Positions 52,460-61,993 of a stretch of 64,000 nt of DNA are shown here, one piece after another. The DNA lies in NCBI GenBank assembly GCA_017390475.1, contig JAFPBO010000026.1, positions 62,001-126,000 of the forward strand, in the 5' to 3' direction. The position numbers were made by a program, and so were the translations under genes. Below the pieces are notes generated by a model, which worked only from the letters and a program-made list of their open reading frames with translations, did no database searches and was not told the origin of the DNA. Numbering within the stretch: position 1 is the stretch's first letter; every line of letters begins with the position of its first letter. The DNA comes from Loktanella sp. GTDB lineage: Bacteria > Pseudomonadota > Alphaproteobacteria > Rhodobacterales > Rhodobacteraceae.

Positions 52460-53401
52460 ATGAAACGACTTATTTCTGCTTTGGCGGTTTCCACGGCTTT
52501 GGTCACCCCTGCATTCGCGCAGGACACGCAGGTGATCGGTGTCTCGATCCCGGCAGCGACGCATGGCTGGGCGGGCGGCATGAACTACTTTGCCCAAGCC
52601 GCGATTGACCGGCTGGAAGAAACCTATCCCCAACTTGATTTCGTGCTGGCCACGGCGGCAGACCCATCGCGTCAGGTCAATGATATCGAAGACATGCTCG
52701 CCACCCGCAATATCAGCGCATTGGTGGTGCTGCCATTTGAATCCGAGCCATTGACCGGCCCGGTCCAAAACGTCGCAAATGCTGGTGTCTGGGTCACCGT
52801 CGTTGACCGTGGCCTGTCCGTTGAGGGGATCGAGGATCTGTATGTCGCTGGTGACAACCCCGGTTTCGGGCGTGTTTCAGGCGAATATATGGTGTCACAA
52901 ATGCCTGACGGCGGCGATATCGTCGTGTTGCGCGGCATTCCGACGACCATCGACAATGAACGCGTGGCCGGGTTCGAGGCCGCGATTGAAGGGTCGGGCA
53001 TCAATGTGCTGGGGATGGAACATGGCAACTGGAACCGCGACACGTCGTTCGAAGTAATGCAGGATTTCCTGTCGCGGCATCCGCAGATCGATGCGGTCTG
53101 GGCCTCTGACGACGACATGGCCATCGGTGTTCTTGCCGCGATCGAGGCGGCAGGGCGTGATGACGTGCAATTCGTCCTCGGCGGTGCCGGGATGAAGGAA
53201 ATGATCCAGCGCGTGATGGACGGTGATACGATGATCCCGGCCAACGTGACCTATCCACCGTCGATGATTGCCACTGCAATCGAGGTGACGGCACTGGGCG
53301 TCGTGTCTCAGACCCCGGTATCAGGCGAATTCATCATCGGCTCGGTCTTGGTGACGCAGGACAATGCGGAACAGTTCTACTATCCTGACAGCCCGTTCTG
53401 A
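52460..53401 (+). CDS. Sugar ABC transporter substrate-binding protein, RbsB-like
   Basis: A 313-residue periplasmic protein with signal peptide MKRLISALAVSTALVTPAFA. The mature part begins QDTQVIGVSIPAATHGWAGG and has VNDIEDMLATRNISALVV and AVWASDDDMAIGVLAAIEAA, typical of type I sugar receptors of the RbsB/ALS group. AGGGAGGAG precedes the ATG at 52460. It closes the operon and is followed by a perfect hairpin. The ligand could be a pentose, hexose or cyclitol. Confidence 0.92.
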   Translation: MKRLISALAVSTALVTPAFAQDTQVIGVSIPAATHGWAGGMNYFAQAAIDRLEETYPQLDFVLATAADPSRQVNDIEDMLATRNISALVVLPFESEPLTGPVQNVANAGVWVTVVDRGLSVEGIEDLYVAGDNPGFGRVSGEYMVSQMPDGGDIVVLRGIPTTIDNERVAGFEAAIEGSGINVLGMEHGNWNRDTSFEVMQDFLSRHPQIDAVWASDDDMAIGVLAAIEAAGRDDVQFVLGGAGMKEMIQRVMDGDTMIPANVTYPPSMIATAIEVTALGVVSQTPVSGEFIIGSVLVTQDNAEQFYYPDSPF

Positions 53402-53413
53402 TACAGGCATGAT

Positions 53414-53440
53414 CCCATGGCCGGACGACCCGGCCATGGG
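53414..53440. terminator. Perfect 11-base hairpin between converging genes
   Basis: CCCATGGCCGG and CCGGCCATGGG pair perfectly around ACGAC. It starts 13 bases after the rbsB-like stop and ends three bases before the dxs stop. There is no T-tract, so it may need Rho or act as a 3' stabilising structure for both transcripts. Confidence 0.65.
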
Positions 53441-53442
53441 GT

Positions 53443-55356
53443 TCAGGCGCGCTTTCCCAAACGCGCAACACCCATGACCTCAAGCACTTTTGCTTCGATG
53501 TGTTCTGCGTTCATCCCGGCCGTGTCATACATCGCGTTTGGGCTGGCCTGATCGATGAAGGTGTCGGGCAGCACCATCGACCGGAACCGCAAACCGTGGT
53601 CAAACACACCCTCCTCCGCCAACAACTGCGCGACATGAGAGCCAAAGCCGCCCACCGCCCCTTCCTCGACCGTGATCAGGGCGTCATGGTCAGCAGCCAG
53701 TTGCAGGATCAGATCGCGGTCCAAAGGTTTGGCAAAACGCGCATCGGCGACAGTGGGTTTGATGCCTTTGGCCGCCAGTGCCTCGCAGGCTTTCGTCACC
53801 TCTGACAGCCGCGTGCCGAAAGACAGGATCGCGACCTGCGCGCCCTTTTGGATCATGCGGCCTTTGCCGATTTCCAAAGCTGCGGCATTTTCGGGGATCT
53901 CGACCCCCACACCTTCCCCGCGGGGAAACCGGAACGCGATGGGGCCCGCGTCATGCGCGGCGGCAGTGGCGACCATGCGGACCAGTTCGGCCTCATCCGC
54001 GGCGGCCATCACGACGAAACCGGGCAGATTGGCAAGGAAGGCAACGTCAAACGACCCGGCATGGGTCGCGCCATCGGCCCCGACCAGCCCGGCGCGGTCA
54101 ATCGCGAAACGCACCGGCAGCCGTTGGATCGCAACATCATGCACGACCTGATCATAGCCGCGTTGCAGAAAGGTCGAATAGATCGCGCAGAACGGGCGCA
54201 TCCCGCCCGCAGCCAGACCCGCGCTGAAGGTCACGGCATGCTGTTCGGCAATGCCCACGTCAAAACAGCGGCTGGCGTAGCGGTCCATGAATTTCGACAG
54301 GCCAGTCCCATCAGGCATCGCGGCGGTCACCGCGCAGATGCGCGGATCAGAGGCTGCATGTTTCAGCAGGCTTTCGGCAAAGACCGAGGTATAGGAGGGC
54401 GCATTGCTGGCCGCTTTCGCCTGTTTGCCGGTGACCATATCGAATTTGGCGGTGGCATGGCCCTTGTCGCTGGCGCGTTCGGCGGGGCCATAGCCTTTGC
54501 CCTTTTTCGTGATCGCATGGATCAGGATCGGGCCATCAGCGCGGGCCTTGACGGTGCGCAGGACGGACAGCAACTGATCCATATCATGCCCGTCAATCGG
54601 GCCGATATAGGAAAAGCCCAATTGTTCAAACAAGGTCCCGCCGACCGTCATATGTTTGAGCACATCCTTGGCACGCTTGGCCCCTTCCCGGAACGGGCCG
54701 GGCAGCAGCGACACGGCACCCTTGGCGGCAGCTTTGAATTCCTGAAACGGCGCGCCGGCGTAAAGCTGCGACAGATAGGCCGACATCGCGCCCACCGGTG
54801 GGGCGATCGACATTTCATTATCGTTCAGAATCACGATGACCCGCTTGCCCAGATGGCCCGCGTTATTCATCGCCTCATAGGCCATACCGGCAGAGATCGC
54901 GCCATCGCCGATCACCGCAATCGCATCGCCGCCATCACCGCCCAGATCACGCGCGACGGCGAAACCGAGCGCGGCAGAAATCGACGTGCTGGAATGCGCC
55001 GCCCCGAACGGATCATAGGGGCTTTCGGAGCGTTTGGTGAAACCGCTCAAGCCTCCTTCCATCCGCAGCGTGCGGATGCGGTCGCGCCGGCCGGTCAGGA
55101 TTTTATGCGGATAAGATTGATGCGACACATCCCAGATGATCTTGTCCTTGGGCGCATCGAAGACCGCATGCAAAGCCACGGTCATTTCCACCACGCCCAG
55201 CCCCGCGCCCAGATGGCCGCCGGTTTCCGACACAGCAGAAATCGTCTCGGCCCGCAATTCATCGGCCAGAATGCGCAAATCCGCATCCGACAGGGATTTC
55301 ATATCAGCAGGACTCTGGACCTTGTCCAAAAGCGGGGTGCGGGGGCGGTTGGGCAT
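53443..55356 (-). CDS. dxs: 1-deoxy-D-xylulose-5-phosphate synthase
   Basis: A 637-residue thiamine-diphosphate enzyme making DXP from pyruvate and glyceraldehyde-3-phosphate, the entry step of the MEP isoprenoid pathway. [18 protein letters not shown] is the TPP motif, [20 protein letters not shown] and [19 protein letters not shown] are Dxs signatures, and [15 protein letters not shown] lies in the pyrimidine domain. It is 13 bases downstream of ispA and thus in one leftward operon with prenyl synthase. It feeds bacteriochlorophyll tails, carotenoids and quinones. Confidence 0.97.
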   Translation of the reverse strand: MPNRPRTPLLDKVQSPADMKSLSDADLRILADELRAETISAVSETGGHLGAGLGVVEMTVALHAVFDAPKDKIIWDVSHQSYPHKILTGRRDRIRTLRMEGGLSGFTKRSESPYDPFGAAHSSTSISAALGFAVARDLGGDGGDAIAVIGDGAISAGMAYEAMNNAGHLGKRVIVILNDNEMSIAPPVGAMSAYLSQLYAGAPFQEFKAAAKGAVSLLPGPFREGAKRAKDVLKHMTVGGTLFEQLGFSYIGPIDGHDMDQLLSVLRTVKARADGPILIHAITKKGKGYGPAERASDKGHATAKFDMVTGKQAKAASNAPSYTSVFAESLLKHAASDPRICAVTAAMPDGTGLSKFMDRYASRCFDVGIAEQHAVTFSAGLAAGGMRPFCAIYSTFLQRGYDQVVHDVAIQRLPVRFAIDRAGLVGADGATHAGSFDVAFLANLPGFVVMAAADEAELVRMVATAAAHDAGPIAFRFPRGEGVGVEIPENAAALEIGKGRMIQKGAQVAILSFGTRLSEVTKACEALAAKGIKPTVADARFAKPLDRDLILQLAADHDALITVEEGAVGGFGSHVAQLLAEEGVFDHGLRFRSMVLPDTFIDQASPNAMYDTAGMNAEHIEAKVLEVMGVARLGKRA

Positions 55357-55369
55357 AGGCGCGGCTTTC

Positions 55370-56242
55370 TTAATGGCTGCGCGCGGTCACAAATCGCGCG
55401 GCTGCTTTCAATGTCTCGGCGTCGGGTCCATAGCCAGATAGCGCATCACAGGCCTGCGTGACCAGATCATCCGCGCGGCGTTTCGCCCCATGCAGACCCA
55501 GAAGCGATACGAATGTGGCCTTTCCGGCGGCGCTGTCTTTACCCACGGCCTTGCCGACAACGCTGGCATCGCCGGTCACGTCGAGCACATCATCGGCGAT
55601 CTGAAAGGCAAGCCCGAGGCAATCGCCATAGGTCTGCAACGGGGCGGTATCCGCACCCGTGATGCGCGGCCCGACCAAGGCAGCCCAGGACATCAGCGCC
55701 CCGGTCTTGCCCGCTTGCAAGGCGATGATCTGGTCGAGCGTCAGCGGCACATCTGCGGTTTCAGCCGCGATATCTGCAGCCTGCCCGCCGACCATCCCAC
55801 GCACACCGGCGGCCTGCGCCAGCGTGACCATCAGACTGACCTTGGCAGCGTCCGCACAATCCAGCCCGCCCAAGAGTTCAAAGGCCAGCGCCTGCAACGC
55901 ATCCCCCGCCAAAACGGCAGTCGCCTCATCCCAGCGTTTATGCACGGTGGGCTGACCCCGGCGCAGATCGTCGTCATCCATGCAGGGCAGATCATCATGG
56001 ATCAGCGAATAGGCATGGATGCATTCGATTGCGGCGGCGGCCTGCACCGCGCTGACACCATGCATCCGCGCGGTTTCCAGCGCGAGGAAAGCGCGCAACG
56101 CCTTGCCGCCCACAACAGCATAGCGCATCGCATCCGGCACCGGACCGGTCAGCCCGGCCAGCGCCAGAGTGATCTGCTGTTCGGTGATTTTGGCCGCCTG
56201 CGCCAAAGCGTCAGGCAGGGGCAAACGCGCCAGATCAGGCAT
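55370..56242 (-). CDS. ispA: Polyprenyl synthetase (farnesyl/geranylgeranyl diphosphate synthase)
   Basis: A 290-residue short-chain trans-prenyltransferase. The first Asp-rich motif is [20 protein letters not shown] (DDxxD within) and the second is [31 protein letters not shown] near residue 45 is the IPP-binding region. The ATG at 56242 overlaps the xseB stop by 8 bases, which sets the start; the longer in-frame start at 56278 would lie inside xseB. The usual product of this gene position is farnesyl diphosphate. Confidence 0.92.
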   Translation of the reverse strand: MPDLARLPLPDALAQAAKITEQQITLALAGLTGPVPDAMRYAVVGGKALRAFLALETARMHGVSAVQAAAAIECIHAYSLIHDDLPCMDDDDLRRGQPTVHKRWDEATAVLAGDALQALAFELLGGLDCADAAKVSLMVTLAQAAGVRGMVGGQAADIAAETADVPLTLDQIIALQAGKTGALMSWAALVGPRITGADTAPLQTYGDCLGLAFQIADDVLDVTGDASVVGKAVGKDSAAGKATFVSLLGLHGAKRRADDLVTQACDALSGYGPDAETLKAAARFVTARSH

Positions 56243-56468
56243 CCAGCGGCGCTGTCCCGGTGGGCTGGCCATTTTCACCCAAGGTGATCCGGGCGACCTT
56301 TTCCTCGGCCTCTTTCAACTTGGCTTCACAAAGCGCCTTCAGCTTCGCCCCGCGTTCATACAGCGCAATCGACTGGTCCAGCGCGACATCGCCGCGTTCC
56401 AGCTGGCCGACAACGACCTCCAGCTCTTTGATCGCATCTTCGAAACTCATCTGATCAACGTCGCTCAT
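56235..56468 (-). CDS. xseB: Exodeoxyribonuclease VII small subunit
   Basis: A 77-residue helical protein. MSFEDAIKELEVVVGQLERG followed by DVALDQSIALYERGAKL is the standard XseB sequence. It joins XseA to form the single-strand exonuclease. The gene overlaps the deacetylase-like gene by ATGA upstream and ispA by 8 bases downstream; xseB-ispA-dxs is a widespread order. Confidence 0.95.
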   Translation of the reverse strand: MSDVDQMSFEDAIKELEVVVGQLERGDVALDQSIALYERGAKLKALCEAKLKEAEEKVARITLGENGQPTGTAPLDA

Positions 56469-57388
56469 CGGCCTCTTTCCTCCAGAACTTTGACATGGGC
56501 CGCCGCAGAGGCCCCCAGCGCGGCCAAGTCATACCCGCCTTCCAGCGCCGATACCACCCGGCCCTGACAATGGGTATCCGCCAGATCACACAGGCGCTGC
56601 GTGACCCAGGCGAAATCATCCGCTGTCAGGTTCATCCCGCCCAAAGGATCATCACGATGAGCATCGAACCCGGCAGAGAGGATCAGCAATTGCGGTGCAA
56701 AATCATCAACACGCGGCAGAACGACGCGTTCCATGACATCGCGAAAGGCTTTTGACCCGGTGCCTTCCGGCAAAGGCACGTTCAGCACATTGCCGACACC
56801 TGTTTCATGGGCGGCCCCGGTGCCGGGATAGAAAGGCGATTGATGGGTGGAACAGAACAGGATGCGGGGATCATCCTCGACCAGATCCTGTGTGCCATTG
56901 CCGTGATGCACATCAAAATCGACGATGGCGACACGTTTCAACCCGTGATGATCCAGCGCATGTTTGGCCGCGATGGCGACATTGCCGAAGAAACAAAAGC
57001 CCATCGCTGTCTCGCGTTCGGCATGATGACCGGGCGGGCGGATCGCGGCAAAGGCATTCGTCGCTTCACCCGCCAGCACCATATCCACACCGCGCAGCAC
57101 GGCACCCGCACCGCGATAGGCGGCCTGTAGCGTGCCGATGGACATATGTGTATCGGCATCCAGCGAACGCCAGCCCCTGTCCGGTGCTGCCCTGTGCAAA
57201 GCATCGATATGTGCCTGGGGATGCGCGCGCAGCAGATCATCCGCCGCCGCCAGAGGCGCTCTGACGCGCAGCAGATCCATGCCGTCCAGCGCATGCAGCA
57301 CCGCATCCAGCCGCGCCACCTGTTCGGGATGGCCGGGCGGGTTCACATGAGCAAAACAATCGTCATGCGCAATCAAAGCTGTCGCCAT
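56465..57388 (-). CDS. Histone deacetylase-like (acetoin utilisation AcuC/APAH-type) amidohydrolase
   Basis: A 307-residue zinc hydrolase of the class II deacetylase family. IRPPGHHAERETAMGFC holds the paired catalytic histidines, VAIVDFDVHHGNGTQDL the Asp/His zinc ligands and LILSAGFDAHRDDPLGGM the further Asp. Bacterial members remove acetyl groups from small amines (polyamines) or proteins. AAGGGGGG is the ribosome site. First gene of the leftward deacetylase-xseB-ispA-dxs block. Confidence 0.9.
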   Translation of the reverse strand: MATALIAHDDCFAHVNPPGHPEQVARLDAVLHALDGMDLLRVRAPLAAADDLLRAHPQAHIDALHRAAPDRGWRSLDADTHMSIGTLQAAYRGAGAVLRGVDMVLAGEATNAFAAIRPPGHHAERETAMGFCFFGNVAIAAKHALDHHGLKRVAIVDFDVHHGNGTQDLVEDDPRILFCSTHQSPFYPGTGAAHETGVGNVLNVPLPEGTGSKAFRDVMERVVLPRVDDFAPQLLILSAGFDAHRDDPLGGMNLTADDFAWVTQRLCDLADTHCQGRVVSALEGGYDLAALGASAAAHVKVLEERGR

Positions 57389-57406
57389 GCGCCCCCCTTC
57401 TTATTT

Positions 57407-57431
57407 CCAAAAATACTCCCGCCGGAGGCTT
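57407..57431 (-). repeat. Dispersed intergenic repeat, family B copy 3
   Basis: On the minus strand it reads AAGCCTCCGGCGGGAGTATT followed by TTTGG. It shares the CCTCCGGCGGG/ATATTT core with copies 1 and 2. It lies nine bases past the petR stop in the sense direction, where it might act as a weak terminator before the deacetylase gene. Confidence 0.6.
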
Positions 57432-57439
57432 AAAAGTTC

Positions 57440-58141
57440 TTATTCCGGTGCCAGCATATAGCCCGACCCGCGAATGGTCTGCAGATAGCGGGGCTGCTTC
57501 GGGTCCGTCTCGATCTTGCGGCGCAGGCGCGTGATCTGCACATCCACCGCACGTTCCTGCGTCTGGCCACCCGAGCGGCTGAGTTCCTCGACCAGCAGAC
57601 TGCGCGTCACCGCCTCGCCCGGACGGCCAGAGAAGATGCGCATCAACTGGCTTTCGGTTGCGGTCAGGCGAACCAGATCATCGCCATGCCACATCTCACC
57701 CCGCTCGATATCATAGCGCACGGGACCCATATGCAGCACCTTGGGCAGGACCACGACAGGTTCGGCGGCAGGCACGCGCCGCAGGATCGCGTTGATCCGC
57801 AACAGCAATTCTTTGGGCTCGAAGGGTTTGACCAGATAATCATCTGCCCCCGCCTCCAGCCCGGTGATCCGGTCCATGGTTTCGCCCTTGGCGGTCAGCA
57901 GCATGATCGGCGTGCTGAGCGTGCGGCGCAGATCACGGCACAATGCCATGCCATCCTCACCCGGCATCATCACATCCAGCACGATCAGATCGAATTCCAG
58001 CCCCGCCAGCACGCGGCGCGCATGGGCAGCGTCGCGCGCGGTGGTGACCATAAAACCAGCCCGCATCAGGAATTTCTGTAACAGGCTGCGGATGCGCGCA
58101 TCGTCATCAACAATCAACAGGTGTGCGTCGTCGGCATTCAT
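57440..58141 (-). CDS. petR: OmpR-family response regulator PetR
   Basis: A 233-residue two-domain regulator. The receiver has HLLIVDDDARIRSLLQKFLM (acidic pair), FDLIVLDVMMPGEDGMA (phosphorylated Asp), MLLTAKGE and DDYLVKPFEPKELLLRI (conserved Lys). The C-terminal winged helix ends RAVDVQITRLRRKIETDPKQ. The overlap with an upstream MarR-type gene (ATGA) reproduces the petP-petR pair of Rhodobacter capsulatus, needed there for photosynthetic and respiratory growth. No sensor kinase gene is adjacent. Confidence 0.85.
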   Translation of the reverse strand: MNADDAHLLIVDDDARIRSLLQKFLMRAGFMVTTARDAAHARRVLAGLEFDLIVLDVMMPGEDGMALCRDLRRTLSTPIMLLTAKGETMDRITGLEAGADDYLVKPFEPKELLLRINAILRRVPAAEPVVVLPKVLHMGPVRYDIERGEMWHGDDLVRLTATESQLMRIFSGRPGEAVTRSLLVEELSRSGGQTQERAVDVQITRLRRKIETDPKQPRYLQTIRGSGYMLAPE

Positions 58142-58644
58142 TCAGGTTTATCCTTCATCGCCTCGTAATGGCGGCGGGTCTCATCATCCATCATCGCCTC
58201 TAACACTTGCCGGAACCCGACCACAGCGGCAGGGCCAGCGGCCCGGTATGCGGCACGCATCCGATCGCGCTGCGCATCTGATAATTCACGTTCCAGCGCA
58301 GCGCCAGCCGGTGTCAGGTGCAAATGCCGTTCACGCTTATCCTTGCGGCCCACACTGCTGATGACCAGACCGTCCTCGATCAGGCTGCGCAACACACGAT
58401 TGAGCGATTGTTTTGTCACACCCAGCACCGACAGCAGATTGTTGACCGTGGTGCCGGGGCTGCGGTGGATGAAATGGATCGCACGGTGATGGGCGCGGCC
58501 ATAGGATTTCTGCGCCAGAATACGGTCCGGGTCCGCTGTGAAACCGCGATAGGCGAAAAACATCGCCTCGATCCCTTTGCGCAGCTGATCATCGGTCAGA
58601 AACAGCAGGTTCTGCCCCATTTGGGGACGCGCGCTATCGGACAT
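58138..58644 (-). CDS. petP: MarR-family regulator PetP
   Basis: A 168-residue winged-helix regulator. VNNLLSVLGVTKQSLNRVLR is the recognition region and LVISSVGRKDKRERHLHLTP the wing. AQKSYGRAHHRAIHFIHRSP precedes it, as in the PetP group. The ATG at 58644 follows AAAGGAGG with ideal spacing; the open frame extending to 58860 crosses the ilvE promoter and is not used. Coupled to petR by ATGA. Confidence 0.85.
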   Translation of the reverse strand: MSDSARPQMGQNLLFLTDDQLRKGIEAMFFAYRGFTADPDRILAQKSYGRAHHRAIHFIHRSPGTTVNNLLSVLGVTKQSLNRVLRSLIEDGLVISSVGRKDKRERHLHLTPAGAALERELSDAQRDRMRAAYRAAGPAAVVGFRQVLEAMMDDETRRHYEAMKDKPE

Positions 58645-58786
58645 CGGGGCCTCCTTTGTTCGGGTCGACAATACGTCAGCTTTATTGACATTCCAAGAAT
58701 CGACTGTTAGCGATTTGACGAAATTGCGCAACTTTATATCCGAAACGGACCTAGTTGTGACATATATGCAAAGCGTGGAGGATATG

Positions 58787-59656
58787 ATGGCCGGTGCATA
58801 TGACGACAGAGACGGTAAAATCTGGCTGGATGGCCAGCTGGTGGACTGGCGCGACGCCAAGGTCCATATCCTGACCCATGCGATGCATTATGCGTCATCG
58901 GTGTTCGAAGGCGAGCGCTGCTATGGTGGCAAGATCTTCAAATCCCGCGAACATTCCGAACGGCTGATCAAATCGGGGCAATTGATCGATTTCCAGATCC
59001 CGTTTTCCGTGGATGAGATCGAGGCCGCCAAACAGGCCGCCTTGGATGCCAATGGATTGAAAGACGCCTATGTCCGCCCCGTCGCCTGGCGCGGCTCGGG
59101 TGAAGATATGGGGGTCGCCGCATCGCGCAACCCTGTCCATCTGGCGGTCGCGGTCTGGGAATGGGGCAATTATTACGGCGATGCGAAGACCCGTGGGGCA
59201 AAGCTCGATATCGCGAAATGGAAACGCCCCAGCCCGGAAACGGCACCCAGCCAAGCCAAGGCGGCGGGACTTTATATGATCGCCACGATGTCCAAACATG
59301 CAGCCGAGGCGAAGGGTTGTTCCGATGCGATGATGTTCGATTATCGCGGCTATGTGGCCGAGGCGACCGGGGCCAATATCTTTTTCGTCAAGGATGGTGA
59401 GGTGCACACGCCCGCGGCCGATGCTTTCCTCAACGGCATCACCCGGCAGACCGTGATCGGCATGCTGCGCGACAAAGGCATCACGGTGCATGAACGCGTG
59501 ATCATGCCGGAAGAGCTGGAAGGTTTCCAGCAATGCTGGCTGACCGGCACGGCGGCAGAGGTGACACCGGTGGGCCAGATCGGTGACTATAATTTCGAAG
59601 TCGGCGCGCTGACCCGCGATATCGCGGCGGATTACGAAAAGCTGGTCCGCGCTTGA
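58787..59656 (+). CDS. ilvE: Branched-chain amino acid aminotransferase
   Basis: A 289-residue class IV PLP aminotransferase that transaminates Leu, Ile and Val. HAMHYASSVFEGERCYGGKI is the N-terminal signature, ATMSKHAAEAKGCSDAMMFD and GYVAEATGANIFFVKDG lie around the cofactor, and LTGTAAEVTPVGQIG is the C-terminal phosphate-binding loop. GGAGG five bases upstream selects the ATG at 58787 (MAGAYDDRDGKIW); longer starts exist but enter the promoter shared with petP. A good terminator follows. Confidence 0.95.
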   Translation: MAGAYDDRDGKIWLDGQLVDWRDAKVHILTHAMHYASSVFEGERCYGGKIFKSREHSERLIKSGQLIDFQIPFSVDEIEAAKQAALDANGLKDAYVRPVAWRGSGEDMGVAASRNPVHLAVAVWEWGNYYGDAKTRGAKLDIAKWKRPSPETAPSQAKAAGLYMIATMSKHAAEAKGCSDAMMFDYRGYVAEATGANIFFVKDGEVHTPAADAFLNGITRQTVIGMLRDKGITVHERVIMPEELEGFQQCWLTGTAAEVTPVGQIGDYNFEVGALTRDIAADYEKLVRA

Positions 59657-59663
59657 TTGATCA

Positions 59664-59684
59664 GGGCGCCAATGGCGCCCTTTT
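59664..59684 (+). terminator. Rho-independent terminator after ilvE
   Basis: GGGCGCC, AAT, GGCGCCC followed by TTTT, beginning seven bases after the ilvE stop. Confidence 0.85.
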
Positions 59685-59698
59685 CCGACGCGGCGGGA

Positions 59699-59881
59699 TC
59701 AGCGCGTTTCGCCCCGTGCGATGCGCAGGAATTCTGCCGCGCGCTTGCCCTCTGCCTCTGTCCGGGCGCGTTTTTGCAGATCAAGGCTGGCCGGGCGCGG
59801 CAGAGCATCCTTTTTCATGGCGATGAACCGCGAAATGCCAGCCTCTGACCCGGTTTTGGCGTGATCAAGTGGATGTTTCAT
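59699..59881 (-). CDS. Small hypothetical protein
   Basis: A 60-residue, strongly charged protein (MKHPLDHAKTGSEAGISRFI at its start, RARTEAEGKRAAEF near the end) with no membrane segment. The second of two adjacent ATGs (59881) is five bases from GGAGG, a very good ribosome site, which is the main support for it being real. It lies between ilvE and the EamA transporter. Function unknown. Confidence 0.6.
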   Translation of the reverse strand: MKHPLDHAKTGSEAGISRFIAMKKDALPRPASLDLQKRARTEAEGKRAAEFLRIARGETR

Positions 59882-59934
59882 CATGTCCTCCTTGTAGTGA
59901 TGGACCATCACCATAGCACGATTCGCGTTAAAAA

Positions 59935-60855
59935 TCAGTTACCGGTATTGCCCGTCGCCTTGCGCTGCTGGGCGCGTTGCAGGCCCAGCTTGCGTTCACG
60001 CCAGATGATCAGGACGCCCGCGGCGATCACGATCCCAGCGCCAAGCAACATTGTGCCGGTCGGGACCTCATCAAAGATGAAATAGCCGATGGCGAGTGCA
60101 AGGATCATCGAGGTGTAATCAAACGGCGCAACCAAGGACGCATCGGCAAAACGATAGCTGGAGGTCAGGAAGATCTGCCCGATCCCGCCCAACAGCCCGG
60201 CCATGACCAGCATGGCCGCGACACCCCAGCCTGGCGTCACCCAACCCCAGGGAATCGTCAGCAAGGACAGCACAGATGAGGTGATCGTGAACCACAAAAC
60301 GATGGCGGCAATGGATTCGGTCGCGACCAGTTTGCGCACGAATATCTGTGCCAGCGCGGTCATCACCGCCCCCATCAGCACGATCACGGCGCCCAAAGTC
60401 TCTGTCGTGTTCAGCCCCGCACCGACCGACAGGCGCGGCGACAGCACGACCAGCACACCGACCATCCCCATCGCGACCGCCGACAGCCGGAACGCGCGGA
60501 CATCTTCGTTCAGGAACATCGCGGCGAAGATCACCACCAGCAAAGGGGCGGCATAGCCAATCGCCGTCACCTCTGGCAGGGGCAGCAGGCCAAGCCCGGC
60601 AAACCCCAGCCCCATCGCAGAGGTCCCGACCAGACCGCGCCAGAAATGGCCCATCGGGTTGGTAGTTTTCCAGCCATGGCGCAATTCGCCCCGCATGGCG
60701 AGCCAGCCGAAAATAATCGGCAGGGCAAAGAAGGAACGGAAGAAAACCGCCTGACCGGGTGGCACAGTGTCAGATGCCGCTTTGATCAGCCCGGCCATCG
60801 CCATAAACAGGCAGACGGAAATAACCTTGAATACGATACCTCTGAGCGGTTGCAT
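59935..60855 (-). CDS. EamA/DMT family permease
   Basis: A 306-residue membrane protein with ten hydrophobic segments in two homologous halves, the EamA drug/metabolite transporter layout. IGYAAPLLVVIFAAMFLNED ends the first repeat and FDYTSMILALAIGYFIFDEV the second, both with the conserved Glu/Asp after the helix. GGGAAGGGA upstream favours ATG 60855 over 60861. Substrate unknown; such proteins often export amino acids or metabolites. Confidence 0.88.
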   Translation of the reverse strand: MQPLRGIVFKVISVCLFMAMAGLIKAASDTVPPGQAVFFRSFFALPIIFGWLAMRGELRHGWKTTNPMGHFWRGLVGTSAMGLGFAGLGLLPLPEVTAIGYAAPLLVVIFAAMFLNEDVRAFRLSAVAMGMVGVLVVLSPRLSVGAGLNTTETLGAVIVLMGAVMTALAQIFVRKLVATESIAAIVLWFTITSSVLSLLTIPWGWVTPGWGVAAMLVMAGLLGGIGQIFLTSSYRFADASLVAPFDYTSMILALAIGYFIFDEVPTGTMLLGAGIVIAAGVLIIWRERKLGLQRAQQRKATGNTGN

Positions 60856-60967
60856 GATCATTCCCTTCCCGTGCGACAATATGGCTAGCCAGAAAGACAG
60901 TGAACCCCTATTCGCGACAGGAGCGATGCCTTTAGGGTGGCGCGACCGGACCAAAAAAGAAAAGCGA

Positions 60968-61993
60968 ATGACAGATCATAAAACGCCGAAGATCAACATG
61001 ACACCGCGCGACTGGGTGCAGGTGCTTGCAAAATATCGCGAACCCAACAGCTGGCGCAGCAGCTTTGAACTCGCCGTCAGTCTGGTGCCTTTCGTCGTGC
61101 TCTGGGTAATGGCGGTCTGGGTGGCGCAATACAGCTATATTGGCGCTTTCGCGATTTCGGCGCTGAACGGGCTGTTTCTGCTGCGGCTGTTCTGTATCCA
61201 GCATGATTGCGGGCACGGGTCGTTCCTGGGCAACCGCACAGTCAGCGACTGGATCGGGCGCGCCTTGGGCGTTGTCACCCTGACGCCCTATGATGTCTGG
61301 CGGCGCACCCATGCGATCCACCACAGCCATGCCGGCGATCTGGACCAGCGCGGCATCGGCGATGTCCACACGCTGACGGTTGAGGAATACCACCAGCGCA
61401 CGCCGTTCGGCAGGTTCTTGTATCGCGCTTACCGGCATCCTCTGGTGATGTTCGGCCTGGGGCCAACCTATATTTTCTTTCTGCAAAACCGCATCCCGCT
61501 AGGGCGGATGCAACGCGAACGGAAATATTGGGTCAGCGCGATGGGGACCAACCTTGCCATGGTCACCATTCTGGGCCTGATCGTCTATTTTGGCGGCTTT
61601 GCAGCGCTGTTTCTGGTGTTCCTGCCGACAACGCTGATCGCCGCCTCGATCGGGGTCTGGCTGTTCTACGTCCAACACCAGTTTGAAACGACACAATGGG
61701 ACAATACCGAAGACTGGCAGATCCACGACTCCGCCCTGCATGGCAGTTCGCATTACGACCTGCCGCCGATCCTGCGCTGGTTCACCGCCAATATCGGCAT
61801 CCACCATGTGCATCACCTTTACGCGCGGATCCCGTTCTATCGGCTGACAGAGGTGCTGCGCGACCATCAGGATCTGGTGGATTGCAGCCGGATGACACTG
61901 TTACAAAGCTTTCGCTGTGCCAGCCTGAACCTGTGGGACGAAAAGACAAGACGGCTGGTGTCTTTTGCTAATGCGCGGCGGACGATGGCCTAG
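60968..61993 (+). CDS. Fatty acid desaturase (membrane di-iron)
   Basis: A 341-residue integral membrane desaturase. Three histidine boxes are visible: HDCGHG (about residue 79), HAIHHSH (about 115) and [11 protein letters not shown] (about 278), with hydrophobic segments between. It would introduce a double bond into acyl chains of membrane lipids. ATG 60968 is chosen as the family-like start ([16 protein letters not shown]); upstream in-frame codons reach into the divergent transporter gene. The stop overlaps the queG stop in CTAG. Confidence 0.88.
   Translation: MTDHKTPKINMTPRDWVQVLAKYREPNSWRSSFELAVSLVPFVVLWVMAVWVAQYSYIGAFAISALNGLFLLRLFCIQHDCGHGSFLGNRTVSDWIGRALGVVTLTPYDVWRRTHAIHHSHAGDLDQRGIGDVHTLTVEEYHQRTPFGRFLYRAYRHPLVMFGLGPTYIFFLQNRIPLGRMQRERKYWVSAMGTNLAMVTILGLIVYFGGFAALFLVFLPTTLIAASIGVWLFYVQHQFETTQWDNTEDWQIHDSALHGSSHYDLPPILRWFTANIGIHHVHHLYARIPFYRLTEVLRDHQDLVDCSRMTLLQSFRCASLNLWDEKTRRLVSFANARRTMA

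Noticed and set aside
53848-55461. Plus-strand open frame of more than 530 codons opposite dxs
   Set aside because: Shadow frame; dxs is complete and conserved on the other strand.
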